Source: Stieleria mannarensis (GTDB lineage Bacteria > Planctomycetota > Planctomycetia > Pirellulales > Pirellulaceae). Taken from it: a stretch of 64,000 nt of DNA. Location of the stretch: assembly GCF_014154935.1 (NCBI RefSeq), contig NZ_JACEHH010000040.1:1-64000 (forward strand), written 5' to 3'. The notes under the pieces are model-generated. The model made no database searches. It was not told the origin of the DNA and worked only from the letters and a program-made list of their open reading frames with translations. Positions 26,454 through 36,171 of this stretch are shown piece after piece; the first letter of the stretch is position 1; each line of letters begins with the position of its first letter. The translations under genes were made by a program, and so were the position numbers.

Positions 26454-27992
26454 ATGATCAATCGGCCAGCAACAACAAGTGGTCGTCGGCGTTTCATGGG
26501 CGTTTGCGGAGGTGTCACGGCCGCCGTTGCCTTGGGGGAACTGGAGTTCATCAACCGATTGCCGCGGGTCAGTGCGGCCGAGGCGACGCTGGATCAACAG
26601 TCCGTCCGCTTCAGTGACGACATCGAGCCGCTGGTGCGATTGTTGGAAGACACCCCACGCAACCGCGTGGTGGAAGTGTTTGCCGACAAGGTGCGCAGCG
26701 GCACGTCCTATCGAGAAGTCCTGACCGCGCTGTTGTTGGCCGGCGTCCGCAACGTCCAGCCGCGGCCGAGTGTGGGATTCAAATTCCATGCGGTGTTGGT
26801 GGTCAATTCGGCGCATTTGGCCAGCCTTGCTTCACCGGACCAGGATCGTTGGCTGCCGATCTTTTGGGCGCTGGATTACTTTAAATCTTCTCAGGCCCGT
26901 GACGTCCGCGAGGGCAACTGGACGATGGCGGCGGTCGACGAAGCCTCCGTGCCCGCACCCCACTTGGCCCGCCAAGCGTTCATCGATGCGATGGACCGCT
27001 GGGATGTCGATGCTGCCGACGTCGCGATCGCGGGATTGGCCCGGTCGGCCGGTGTGAACGAGGTGTTTGAGCTGATGGCCCATTACGGATGTCGAGATTT
27101 CCGCAGCATCGGACACAAGGCGATCTTTGTGGCGAACAGCTTTCGAACCTTGCAATGCATCGGCTGGCGCTACTCCGAGCCGGTGCTGCGTTCGTTGACC
27201 TACGCACTGTTGAACCACAACGGCGAACCCAACCCTGCCGACAGCGACTTGACCCCCGATGCGGCTTGCCGAGTGACCGAGGAATTGATCGATGGATTCG
27301 ACGACCGTTGGAACAGCGGCAACATGGATCCGGCAACGTCCTTGGCGCACCTGGATACACTCCGTGAAGCGTCACCACAGCAGGCCGTGCGTGAGACGGC
27401 CAAATTGATTCAATCTGGGATTCACCCCCAATCGATCGCCGATGCGTTATTCCTATCGGCCGGTGAAATGCTGATGCAACAACCGGGCATCATCTCGTTG
27501 CATTCCTCCACGACCACCAACGCGATGCAGTACGCCTATCGGACCGCCCGCGATCCCAAGACCCGGTTGCGTCTGTTGTTGCAAAACGCGGCCTTCATTC
27601 CCCACTTCCGGTCCTCCATGCAGTCGCGCGGCAAGGTGGCAAACAAACGGATTAACGAGTTGCAACAAATGGACGCCACCGCCACGACGATGGCGCCGAC
27701 CAAAATCTTTGAAACCGCCGGTCAAGACCGATCCGGGGCGTCACAAGCCGCGATGCAATTCCTCTCCGGCGGCGGCCAGGCCGAGCAGATGATCCAGACC
27801 GCCCGCCAATTGGTATTTCTAAAAGGCAACGACTCGCACGACTACAAGTTCAGCTCGGCGGTGCTGGAAGATTTTTATGCCGTCTCACCGGATTTCCGCA
27901 ACAGCTACCTGGCCGCATCAACCTACCTGTTGCCCGCAAGCGGAGACCGCGACAACGGACTGGTCGATCGAATTCGCTCGGCGATCGGGTAG
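26454..27992 (+). CDS. Tat-exported conserved hypothetical protein
   Basis: The 512-residue product (ATG 26454; GTG 26451 is equally placed after GGGGAG) starts with a Tat motif (GRRRFMGVCGGVTAA). The remainder is largely helical with Ala/Arg-rich repeats (YREVLTALLLAGVRNVQPRP, HLARQAFIDAMDRWDVDAAD) and a His-rich segment (KFHAVLVVNSAHLASL). It ends near a conserved-looking NDSHDYKFSSAVLEDFYAV. It follows the giant cytochrome by 85 bp on the same strand, suggesting a joint role outside the cytoplasm. I do not recognise a named family beyond planctomycete conservation. Confidence 0.75.
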   Translation: MINRPATTSGRRRFMGVCGGVTAAVALGELEFINRLPRVSAAEATLDQQSVRFSDDIEPLVRLLEDTPRNRVVEVFADKVRSGTSYREVLTALLLAGVRNVQPRPSVGFKFHAVLVVNSAHLASLASPDQDRWLPIFWALDYFKSSQARDVREGNWTMAAVDEASVPAPHLARQAFIDAMDRWDVDAADVAIAGLARSAGVNEVFELMAHYGCRDFRSIGHKAIFVANSFRTLQCIGWRYSEPVLRSLTYALLNHNGEPNPADSDLTPDAACRVTEELIDGFDDRWNSGNMDPATSLAHLDTLREASPQQAVRETAKLIQSGIHPQSIADALFLSAGEMLMQQPGIISLHSSTTTNAMQYAYRTARDPKTRLRLLLQNAAFIPHFRSSMQSRGKVANKRINELQQMDATATTMAPTKIFETAGQDRSGASQAAMQFLSGGGQAEQMIQTARQLVFLKGNDSHDYKFSSAVLEDFYAVSPDFRNSYLAASTYLLPASGDRDNGLVDRIRSAIG

Positions 27993-28078
27993 CGGGCGAG
28001 TTTCAGGTTTCAAAGTTGCCTGAAATCTTCGCCTCCCCCCATTTTTCTGCCCCTAATTTTTCTGTCCCCTATTCTCAC

Positions 28079-28521
<443 letters not shown>

Positions 28522-28526
28522 CCCAA

Positions 28527-28532
28527 CCTCCT
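28527..28532 (-). promoter_or_regulatory. Ribosome binding site deciding the GTG start of the regulator
   Basis: AGGAGG on the minus strand, five bases before GTG 28521. An ATG seven codons downstream (28500) has no comparable site. Confidence 0.75.
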
Positions 28533-28885
28533 GTATCGGATCGGTCCGTTCCAATTCGGTGAATCAACCGGACCACATACTAGTGCTGTCGATTCAACCC
28601 CACGCATTGAAAAGAGGGTCGCACCGATTGACCGATCATAACGGTTTCTTCGCACACGAGTGACAGATTTTAGGGTTTGGGAGAGGTGGCGTCGAGTTGC
28701 GGTATCGCTGTGAATCGATCCCCCGCGGCCGGCAATCGCTACCGATCGGCGTCCTTGTTCGTCCTTCTCGATTCCGAGTACGATGGATGCCGCAGGCCGG
28801 CCGACGCTTCGCCACCGGCAACTTTTTCGTCCCCCGTACTGTACGCGGTTGACCCGGTGCGATCATCGAATCAAGCAGGACAACG
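28533..28885. other. Divergent intergenic region
   Basis: The spacer between the regulator and the phosphoesterase must carry both promoters. No repeat family or plausible gene was seen; the short open frames in it are Arg/Pro-rich and lack a ribosome binding site. Confidence 0.5.
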
Positions 28886-29629
28886 ATGAGTGGAACTGAA
28901 TCGTCCAACGGGTACTTCGTTTCCGATTTGCATCTTTTTTCCAGTCGTTCGACGGGGGATATGATTCTGCCGGAGTTGCGACAAAAAGCGCGTCAAACGC
29001 ACACGGTGGTGCTGGGCGGTGACATTTTCGATTTCAAGTGGAGCACGCACGAGAGCGACGAGAAATCGGTGGAAAAGGCGATCGAGTGGATCGAGGATTT
29101 AGTGGAGCAAAATGAAAACTGCGAGTACCACTACATTTTGGGCAACCACGATTCGCGGCCGGAGTTTGTCGAACAGTTAGCTGCGTTGGCGTCGCGTCAT
29201 CCCAGTTTCACCTGGCATCGCTACTTTGCCCGACTGGACAATTGTTTGTTTTTGCACGGCGATGTCGCCGACGGACCGCTCGATCACGCGCGGCTGGATT
29301 CACGGCGGCAGAAATTCGAGCGGAAGAAGAAAAAGACGGGGTTGTGGCACGTCGCCTATGACATGGCGATTCATGCTCGACTCCATCGTTTGGTGGTGTT
29401 GTCGATCCGCGAAATGGTGGTGCTGCGACGAGTCAAAGAGTACGTCGAAAGCATCGGACACGGTCTCTCCGAGGGCGTGACAGATGTTTACTTCGGACAC
29501 ACGCACGTCGAACTCGATGGCATCCAGTATCAAGGGCTGTGCTTTCACAACGGCGGCGCGGCCATCCGCGGCATGAAGTTTCGGATCGTGGAAACGACTC
29601 TCCGCGCGCCGGCCAGCTTCCGCGCATGA
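28886..29629 (+). CDS. LpxH-like calcineurin-type metallophosphoesterase
   Basis: The 247-residue protein has the two-metal phosphoesterase motifs in order: SDLHL (D14, H16), GGDIFDFK (D46), GNHDS (N87, H88), a His in FLHGD and GHTHV (H205, H207). The spacing and the acidic loop with WSTHESDE resemble UDP-2,3-diacylglucosamine pyrophosphatase LpxH, which makes lipid X in lipid A synthesis. A basic patch (RRQKFERKKKKTG) at about 140-152 could help it sit on the membrane. LpxH itself or a paralogue with another phosphodiester substrate are both possible; no other lpx gene is near. Confidence 0.8.
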   Translation: MSGTESSNGYFVSDLHLFSSRSTGDMILPELRQKARQTHTVVLGGDIFDFKWSTHESDEKSVEKAIEWIEDLVEQNENCEYHYILGNHDSRPEFVEQLAALASRHPSFTWHRYFARLDNCLFLHGDVADGPLDHARLDSRRQKFERKKKKTGLWHVAYDMAIHARLHRLVVLSIREMVVLRRVKEYVESIGHGLSEGVTDVYFGHTHVELDGIQYQGLCFHNGGAAIRGMKFRIVETTLRAPASFRA

Positions 29630-29745
29630 AATCACAACTCTTTCAGGCGTCCGAACAAAAGGTTCGCCAATGAACGCTTCGATCAGGTATAGAATAAAGG
29701 GGCATCCGATTCGCTGAAATCATTCCGCTGTCCCGTGAGCGTCCG

Positions 29746-30867
29746 ATGGCTGCTGGCAATGCGATTGACTGTGACACGCGGTTTCACCCCAATCACGAAC
29801 TCGCCGCCCAGGTGCTTGATTCGTTGACGGCCGAGGTGGCGGTGGTCAACACGACCGGGGCGATTCTGGCCACGAATCAGGCGTGGGAGGACTTCGCGGT
29901 CCAGAACGGAGGCTGCCCCTCGCTGACCGGCGTGGGCGCCAATTATTTTGACGTCTGTCGCTCAGCCCGCGGCGATGAACTGTACTATGCCGAACAAGCG
30001 TACCAGGGCATCAGCGACGTGCTCGCGGGCAAACGCCATGTGTTCACTTTGGAATACCCGTGCCACTGCGCGACCGAAAAGCGTTGGTTCCTGCTGCACG
30101 TCTCGCCCCTGAAAGGAGACGCGTCCAAAGCCGTGACCGCCCACGTGTCGATCACGGATCGAAAGATTATTGAACATCAATTGGTTGAAACCACGAGACT
30201 GGCGGCGATCGGCGATGCGATGCAAGGATTGAGCCACAAGGGGCGAAATTCGCTACAACAAGCCCAAGGCTTTATCGATTTGCTGCGCTATTGGATCGCT
30301 GATGACGCCGACGCGCGCAAGTTGCTCGATCGAATCGAGCTGGCGCAGCAACGGCTAGTTTGTCTGTACGAAGAAGTGTTGCACTATGCCGAACCGATGC
30401 ACCTGAATTGCTCGGTCGGTCGCTTGGACGACGTCGTCGAGGAGGCCTGGGCGTCGGTGCTGCCCGTCGACGATCAATTGACGCTGCAACACCCCACGCA
30501 AGGAATGGACCTGTCGTGTGAAATGGACCGCGACGCGATCTGGCAGGTGATGAAGATCTTGTTTGACAATGCCGCCGAAACCGGATCCAAAACGACTCGG
30601 ATCGATGTGTCCTATCAAACGGGAGTGCTGAATCATCGTCCCGCGATCACCATGGTCGTCAGCGACAACGGACCAGGAATCGCTGCGGCAGATCACGAAC
30701 GTGTCTTCGAGCCCTTCTTTACGACCAAGACGATCGGCACCGGACTGGGGTTGGCCCGGGCACGGCGGATCGTCGAACTGCACGGCGGCCAAATGCAATT
30801 GGGGGCATCGGTGCTGGGCGGTGCATCGTTCTACCTGACCCTGCCACGTCAACCGATCGCGCGCTAG
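29746..30867 (+). CDS. Soluble PAS histidine kinase
   Basis: The 373-residue protein has an N-terminal PAS domain (about 20-140: VLDSLTAEVAVVNTTGAILA, FLLHVSPLKG with ITDRKIIEHQL), a dimerisation helix with H164 in GLSHKGRNSLQ, and a HATPase domain (LFDNAAETG, VSDNGPGIA, GLGLARARRIVELHGG). The residue after the phospho-His is Lys where most HisKA kinases have Glu, and Gly-Arg-Asn follows. That acidic residue is needed for phosphatase or transfer chemistry in many kinases, so activity may be altered. No membrane segment is seen. Confidence 0.85.
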   Translation: MAAGNAIDCDTRFHPNHELAAQVLDSLTAEVAVVNTTGAILATNQAWEDFAVQNGGCPSLTGVGANYFDVCRSARGDELYYAEQAYQGISDVLAGKRHVFTLEYPCHCATEKRWFLLHVSPLKGDASKAVTAHVSITDRKIIEHQLVETTRLAAIGDAMQGLSHKGRNSLQQAQGFIDLLRYWIADDADARKLLDRIELAQQRLVCLYEEVLHYAEPMHLNCSVGRLDDVVEEAWASVLPVDDQLTLQHPTQGMDLSCEMDRDAIWQVMKILFDNAAETGSKTTRIDVSYQTGVLNHRPAITMVVSDNGPGIAAADHERVFEPFFTTKTIGTGLGLARARRIVELHGGQMQLGASVLGGASFYLTLPRQPIAR

Positions 30868-30971
30868 GGGCGGCTGTTTCGATTCGCTCACCACGCCGAT
30901 GGTCAGAAATGTCGGTTTCGGGTCGCTGGTGCGCGGGCGTCGGCGGCGTGTAAACTAACTGCCGCGCAAAC

Positions 30972-30995
30972 GTAGCTACCTTCGCCAGAAGGTGG
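30972..30995 (+). repeat. GTAGC-GCCA hairpin repeat, single copy
   Basis: GTAGCTACCTTCGCCAGAAGGTGG-type unit; the stem ACCTTC/GAAGGT closes a GCCA loop. It lies between the kinase and the esterase. The same family occurs at 43001-43063, 51566-51721, 59629-59690 and, in variant form, 56976-57054. Confidence 0.85.
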
Positions 30996-31119
30996 ATCCT
31001 CGGCGCCTACCATGCTGGAATCGTGCATTGCCACTTCGAAGTGGCGTTGTCCAGTTGCGCGCCGCGTTTGACGCATCATGATCCCCTCCCACCTCCCTTC
31101 CCCGATTGGCATCACGTTT

Positions 31120-32028
31120 ATGAACTCTGGATTTCGACGCTGCGGTTTTCTCTTCGCTCTTCTTTTCGTCTCGGTTTCGGTTTGCCCAGCGGCGGAACCG
31201 ACGACGATGCCGCTTTGGCCCGACCTGCCGCCCGGAACGACGCTCCGCGGTGAAGGCGATCTTCCTGAATTGATTGTCACACGTGTCGAATCCAAATCGC
31301 CGACCGCGGCGGTCGTGATTTTGCCGGGCGGCGGATATGGCGGCCACGCGATGGATCACGAAGGCCACCAATTTGCGGCTTGGTTCGAATCGCTGGGCGT
31401 GACCTCGGCGATTTGCACCTATCGTTTGCGGGGCAAAGGCAACGATGGGAAAGGCTACGGGCATCCGGCCCCGATGGTGGACGCCCAGCGCGCGATTCAA
31501 ACGCTGCGCGCCCGAGCCGAACAATGGAACATCGATCCCGATCGGATCGGCGTGATCGGGTTCTCCGCCGGAGGCCACTTGTGCTCCACCGTCTCGACGC
31601 ACTTTGTCGACGGCGACCCGGCGTCGGAGGATCCGATCGCACGCGTTTCCTCACGACCGGATTTCAGCATCCTGTGCTACCCCGTGATCGCATTCGGCCA
31701 GCCCCACACGCACAAGGGCAGCCAACGAAACCTGATCGGTGCGGACCCCGACGAGGCGCTGCTGCAATCGCTGTCCAATGAAAAGCAGGTCAGCGACAAG
31801 ACACCGCCGGCGTTTCTGTTCCACACCGGCGCCGACACCGCCGTGCCCGTGCAAAACAGCATCGATTACTACCTGGCATGTGTGCGGCACGGCGTCGCCG
31901 CGGAGCTGCACGTGTTCCCCAAAGGACGGCATGGCCTGGGGCTCGCCCAAAGCCTGCCGGGCGCCAAGCAGTGGCCCGACCTGTGTGCCGATTGGCTGCG
32001 ACGCCTGGGCGTTGTGACAACGCCGTAA
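31120..32028 (+). CDS. Exported acetyl esterase (alpha/beta hydrolase)
   Basis: ATG 31120 gives 302 residues with a signal peptide (FLFALLFVSVSVCPAAE). The hydrolase core has the oxyanion region ILPGGGYGGHAMDHEGH, the nucleophile S149 in GFSAGGHL, an Asp in FLFHTGADTAV and the His in FPKGRHGLGL. This is the pattern of the BD-FAE/xylan acetylesterase group that deacetylates plant or algal polysaccharides. It stands alone. The substrate is inferred from the family only. Confidence 0.83.
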   Translation: MNSGFRRCGFLFALLFVSVSVCPAAEPTTMPLWPDLPPGTTLRGEGDLPELIVTRVESKSPTAAVVILPGGGYGGHAMDHEGHQFAAWFESLGVTSAICTYRLRGKGNDGKGYGHPAPMVDAQRAIQTLRARAEQWNIDPDRIGVIGFSAGGHLCSTVSTHFVDGDPASEDPIARVSSRPDFSILCYPVIAFGQPHTHKGSQRNLIGADPDEALLQSLSNEKQVSDKTPPAFLFHTGADTAVPVQNSIDYYLACVRHGVAAELHVFPKGRHGLGLAQSLPGAKQWPDLCADWLRRLGVVTTP

Positions 32029-32295
32029 CCGTCGCGGTCTGTTGATTTCGTCAGCCTACACACAACATCATTCTGCCCCGAATCATTCTGCCAACCCTCT
32101 CCCGGCTCCGATGCCCGTGACAGGACACCGTCGTTGGCTGGAGGGGCAGGAAAATTTTGGAGGTAGGAAAATAAGCACCATCGAATGGATGGGATGCTTC
32201 AGAATTGTCTTGCCCCCGAAATCTTCTTACCCGAATTGCCCAAAAATGGAGTCGGCTTGCACAAGCCCACGGATCGCAGTTGTGCCGTCCCGCGC
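32029..32295. repeat. Imperfect inverted repeat of the AAAATTTTGGAGG family
   Basis: GGGGCAGGAAAATTTTGGAG (about 32144-32163) with GGTAGGAAAAT is mirrored by TTGCCCCCGAAATCTTCTTA (about 32210-32229). The same units occur at 21288-21396. It lies at the convergent 3' ends of the esterase and the trimodular gene. Confidence 0.6.
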
Positions 32296-35200
32296 CTACG
32301 CCGACGCGGCGGTGGCAAACCCGAGTTCGGCCAGGTGATGTGCCGTGCGTTCCACGGCAAAACGGATTTGCTGTTCGGAATGTTCGCTGGTCAGAAAGAA
32401 TCTCAGTCTGGCGGCGGATTCGTCCACGGCCGGATACAGGATCGGTTGGACGTTGATCCCGTCGCCCTTGAGTCGATTGGACAATCTCAAGGCGACCATC
32501 GAATTGCCGGTGATCACGGGGACCACGGGGGTGCCAGCGCTGGCACCGGTGTCCAATCCGGCGTCTTTGCAAAGCTGTAAGAACAGTTCGCTGCGTTGCC
32601 GAAGCCGCTCGACACGCTCGGGTTCTTTTTCCAGGGTTTCGATCGCCGCCAGTGCCGCGGCGACTTGGGCCGGCGGCATGCCGACACTGAAAACGAATCC
32701 CGGTGCGGTGTAACGCAGCAATTCCACCAGTGCATTGGAACCGGCGATGTAGCCGCCGCAGGAGGCCGCCGATTTGGAAAGCGTTCCCATCCAAATATCG
32801 ACGTCGCGGGCATCGATGCCATAGTGCTCGGCCATGCCGCGGCCGTGTTTTCCCATGGTGCCGAAACTATGGGCTTCATCGACCATCAACATCGCACGGT
32901 GTCGCTTTTTGACGGCGATGAATTCGGGGACGTTGCAAAAGTCGCCGTCCATGCTGTAGACGCCTTCGACGATGATCAGCACCCGACGATAATTCGAACG
33001 GATTTCCGTCAGGGTTCGATCCAGGGCGGCGTAGTCGTTGTGCGGGAACGGTCTGCGGCGTGCGCCCGAGAGCAACGCACCTTGAACGATGCTGTTGTGG
33101 GCCAGCGCATCGTGCAAGATCAAGTCGCCTTCGCCGACCAAGTGGCCGATGGTGGTTTCGTTGGTTGCGTGACCGCCGACCATCAGAATCGAGTTGTCGA
33201 CACCGATGAATTCGGCGAGTTTTCGTTCCAGTTGACCGTGGATCGGTTTTTCACCGGAGACCAGTCGGCTGGCCGAGACGCTGGTGCCGTAACGCTGGAC
33301 CGCATCGGCGGCGGCCTTGGAAACGTCCGGATGGCCGCTCATCCCCAGGTAGTTGTAACTGGCAAAACTGATCAGTTCCTTTCCGTTGACGACGGTGGTG
33401 TCGGCGACGATGCTTTCGTGGACCGTGAAATAGGGATTGGGAACCCCGGTCATCTGCATCTGTTCCATCGTCGCTTTCAGCCGTCGGTACTCGGCGAACT
33501 GTTCGACCTGATCCTCCGGTTCCACGGCCGGCTCTTCGGCGACCGGTCGGGTGTCGGCGACCGTGCTGGCATCGGCGCTGACCGTGACGGTTTGATGGGC
33601 GGCGTCGGCGGTTCCGGTCAGCATCGCTTCGGCACGTGCGTCGGCCCCGGGCGGCAGATAGCGTTGGATGGCCAAGGCGGTTTGGCCGATCGTTTCGATT
33701 TCGTCGAGCACCTGTTCGGGGAACCGTCCGCCGAAGGTCCGTTCCAGGTTGCGGGCGATCTCCAGCCGTTCCAAGCTGTCCAGCCCCAGATCCAGGACGA
33801 TGTTGGTGTCCAATCGCAGCGACGTGGCGCGCTCGCCGGCCACGGTTCGCACGTGGTACTGAACCGCGGCAACGACCAGCGGGTTGACGTCGGCCTCGTC
33901 GACGGATTCGCCGCGCCCGCTTGCCGCGGCGGCCTGCATCATCGGCATTGCATCGCCCACAGCGGTGGTTCCGGCGACTTCTTCCCAGCGGACCCATTTG
34001 GCGATCAACTTCAATTCGTTGTCGCGAACGGCGTGCAGGCAGGCGTGGCGTTGGATCTTTCCGCTGCTGGTTTTCGGGACGCTGCTGTTGCGAACCAGAT
34101 AGACCGCATCGGGGGGCAGATCGTGTTCATCGGTGACGGCGCGTCGAATGGCTTGGATTTGGGCGTCCCAATCGACATCGCGGACGCGGGCCGCTTCGGC
34201 AACGACCGTCAATTGCTCGCGACCGTCGTGTTCCATCGCAAACGCCGCGACCGCACCGGCCTGGACGATCGAACTGGCGCGTTCGACCGTTTCTTCGACG
34301 TCCTGCGGATAGCGGTTGACCCCGCGGACGATGATCATGTCCTTCAAGCGGCCGGAAACATATAGTTGGCCTTCAAACAGAAACCCCAGGTCACCGGTCC
34401 GCAAGAACGGCCCGCGACCGTCCTCGGTCATCGCCTTGAACGTCCGCTCGGTCGCCTCCTTGCGTTGATAATAGCCCGCACCGACCGAGGGGCTGTCGAC
34501 CCAGATCTCGCCGATCTGGTCGTCGGCCAAGACCCTGCGGGTTTCCGGATCGACGATCAACACCGTTTCGTTGGGAAGCACCGCGCCACAACCGACCAAC
34601 TTGCGGGCCGCGGGATCGTCGTCCTCACGCGGGACGACGTGTTTCTTGTCCAGTTCAAAGCGGTCAAACGATTGCAGCACCGGACGCGTTTCGCTGGGGC
34701 CGCCGGTAACGATCAATGTTGTTTCGGCCATCCCGTAGCAGGGCAGACTGGCCGAGCCGCGAAATCCGTACGGTTCAAACTTTTGACGAAACGCTTCGAG
34801 CGTGTTGGCGCGAATCGGTTCGGCACCGTTAAACGCGATCGCCACGGTGCTCAGGTCCAGCCCTTCCATCTCGGATTCGGCGATCTTGTCGACACACAAT
34901 TGATACGAAAAATTGGGGCCGCCGGTCACGGTCACGCCATACTTGGTGATCGCGCGCAACCATCGCACCGGACGCTGCAAGAACGTCATCGGGCTCATCA
35001 ACACGTTCGTGCAGCCGACGAACAAGGGCATCAAGATCCCACCGACCAGCCCCATGTCGTGGTAGGTCGGCAACCAGGACAGTCCGATGGTTTGTGGACT
35101 CGGTTCGAACGCGTGCCAGATCAATTCGGCGTTGGCGACCAGATTCCGCTGAGTCAACATCACGCCCTTGGGCGATCCGGTCGACCCCGAGGTGTATTGC

Positions 35201-35727
35201 AGCACGCCCAGCGTGTCACCGTCGATCACCGGCTCGCGATAACGGTCGATGTCGCGGCAATTGGGACAATCGGTGCCCAACACCTGAACGCCGACCAAAT
35301 CCTCATGCCACGTTTGACCGGTCAGTCGTTCGGCAACCGCCCGCGTGGTGAGGGCCCACTTGGCGTCGGCGTCGACGACGATCGAACGGATCCGCGACGC
35401 CTTTCGATTCGAACGCGGCGGGAACGCCGGGACCGCGATCGCTCCGGCGGCATGACAGGCAAAGAATCCGACGATGAAGTCCAGTCCGGGCGGATACAAC
35501 AGCAAGACGCGATCCCCGGGCCGAATCCGACATTTGCCTTGCAGGTATCCCGCCAGCGCACGGACTTCCCGCCACAGCTCGTCATAGGTAAGCGATGTGT
35601 CGTGCGTCTCGACGTCTGTAAAGCGGAACGCCGCCGAATCGCCGCGATGCTCGGCCCAATGCCGCAGGATCGCAACGTAATGATCTCGGGGGGGAGCGAC
35701 GTCGCCAAAAAATTGCTTAAAATCCAC
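32296..35727 (-). CDS. Fused acyl-AMP ligase, acyl carrier protein and alpha-oxoamine synthase
   Basis: The GTG at 35727 gives 1143 residues; the frame stays open to 35907 but that extension looks like noncoding Arg/Pro-rich sequence. Residues about 1-580 are a fatty acyl-AMP ligase (LQYTSGSTGSPKGVMLTQ, YGMAETTLIV, LRTGDLGFLFEGQLYVSGR, VPKTSSGKIQR). Residues about 615-690 are an ACP with S651 in LGLDSLERLEIA. Residues about 750-1143 are a PLP enzyme of the BioF/serine palmitoyltransferase type (NYLGMSGHP, VDEAHSFGTMG, GTLSKSAAS with K985). Logically the ligase loads a fatty acid onto the ACP and the last domain condenses it with an amino acid, releasing CO2 and giving an alpha-oxoamine, as in sphingoid base or prodiginine-type pathways. 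Product unknown. Confidence 0.88.
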   Translation of the reverse strand: MDFKQFFGDVAPPRDHYVAILRHWAEHRGDSAAFRFTDVETHDTSLTYDELWREVRALAGYLQGKCRIRPGDRVLLLYPPGLDFIVGFFACHAAGAIAVPAFPPRSNRKASRIRSIVVDADAKWALTTRAVAERLTGQTWHEDLVGVQVLGTDCPNCRDIDRYREPVIDGDTLGVLQYTSGSTGSPKGVMLTQRNLVANAELIWHAFEPSPQTIGLSWLPTYHDMGLVGGILMPLFVGCTNVLMSPMTFLQRPVRWLRAITKYGVTVTGGPNFSYQLCVDKIAESEMEGLDLSTVAIAFNGAEPIRANTLEAFRQKFEPYGFRGSASLPCYGMAETTLIVTGGPSETRPVLQSFDRFELDKKHVVPREDDDPAARKLVGCGAVLPNETVLIVDPETRRVLADDQIGEIWVDSPSVGAGYYQRKEATERTFKAMTEDGRGPFLRTGDLGFLFEGQLYVSGRLKDMIIVRGVNRYPQDVEETVERASSIVQAGAVAAFAMEHDGREQLTVVAEAARVRDVDWDAQIQAIRRAVTDEHDLPPDAVYLVRNSSVPKTSSGKIQRHACLHAVRDNELKLIAKWVRWEEVAGTTAVGDAMPMMQAAAASGRGESVDEADVNPLVVAAVQYHVRTVAGERATSLRLDTNIVLDLGLDSLERLEIARNLERTFGGRFPEQVLDEIETIGQTALAIQRYLPPGADARAEAMLTGTADAAHQTVTVSADASTVADTRPVAEEPAVEPEDQVEQFAEYRRLKATMEQMQMTGVPNPYFTVHESIVADTTVVNGKELISFASYNYLGMSGHPDVSKAAADAVQRYGTSVSASRLVSGEKPIHGQLERKLAEFIGVDNSILMVGGHATNETTIGHLVGEGDLILHDALAHNSIVQGALLSGARRRPFPHNDYAALDRTLTEIRSNYRRVLIIVEGVYSMDGDFCNVPEFIAVKKRHRAMLMVDEAHSFGTMGKHGRGMAEHYGIDARDVDIWMGTLSKSAASCGGYIAGSNALVELLRYTAPGFVFSVGMPPAQVAAALAAIETLEKEPERVERLRQRSELFLQLCKDAGLDTGASAGTPVVPVITGNSMVALRLSNRLKGDGINVQPILYPAVDESAARLRFFLTSEHSEQQIRFAVERTAHHLAELGFATAASA

Positions 35728-36171
35728 GAACCCAACCAACGCGTAATGACGTTTTGTCCTGCGGCCTCGGGTCTCCGTCCCGTTTCGCCGCCCCGGCAGC
35801 CGACTGGGCTGCCCGGTGGCGATCCCGATCCTTCGGGACGATCGATGAAACGATCGGTTGACCGTCGGCCTCCATCGGACTCCGGACCCCCGGTCGACCA
35901 GAATCAATGGGCAACACGCGGGATGCGGATGGCGGATGGATCCGAAAATGACAGTGAAACCGGTCCTAACACTCGCGCTACAGGATACCTTGTCCCCGCC
36001 ACCCTTTACGACGCCCCAAATCCACTAAATCTGGTGTCCCAGGGCCGCTTTGCCACGTTCGCCGGCAAATATCGGGGGGCAAGCCCCATCAAACCGCCGT
36101 TTCAGCCCAGTCGGATGCGTGAAGTGGTGCATTCGCTCTGCCATCCGCAACGATTTCAGTGAGCCCGAGCG
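35728..36171. other. Divergent intergenic region
   Basis: It lies between the trimodular gene and the small membrane protein gene. It contains no recognised repeat. Long open frames crossing it belong to the antisense of the ligase gene or encode Arg/Pro-rich sequence. Confidence 0.5.

Noticed and set aside
32296-33500. Biotin synthesis gene bioF
   Set aside because: The domain is of the BioF superfamily, but it is fused to a fatty acyl ligase and a carrier and has no bio gene near it, so a different oxoamine product is more likely.
34366-36162. 598-residue open frame on the + strand
   Set aside because: It overlaps the antisense of the acyl-AMP ligase domain, has no motif and continues into noncoding sequence.
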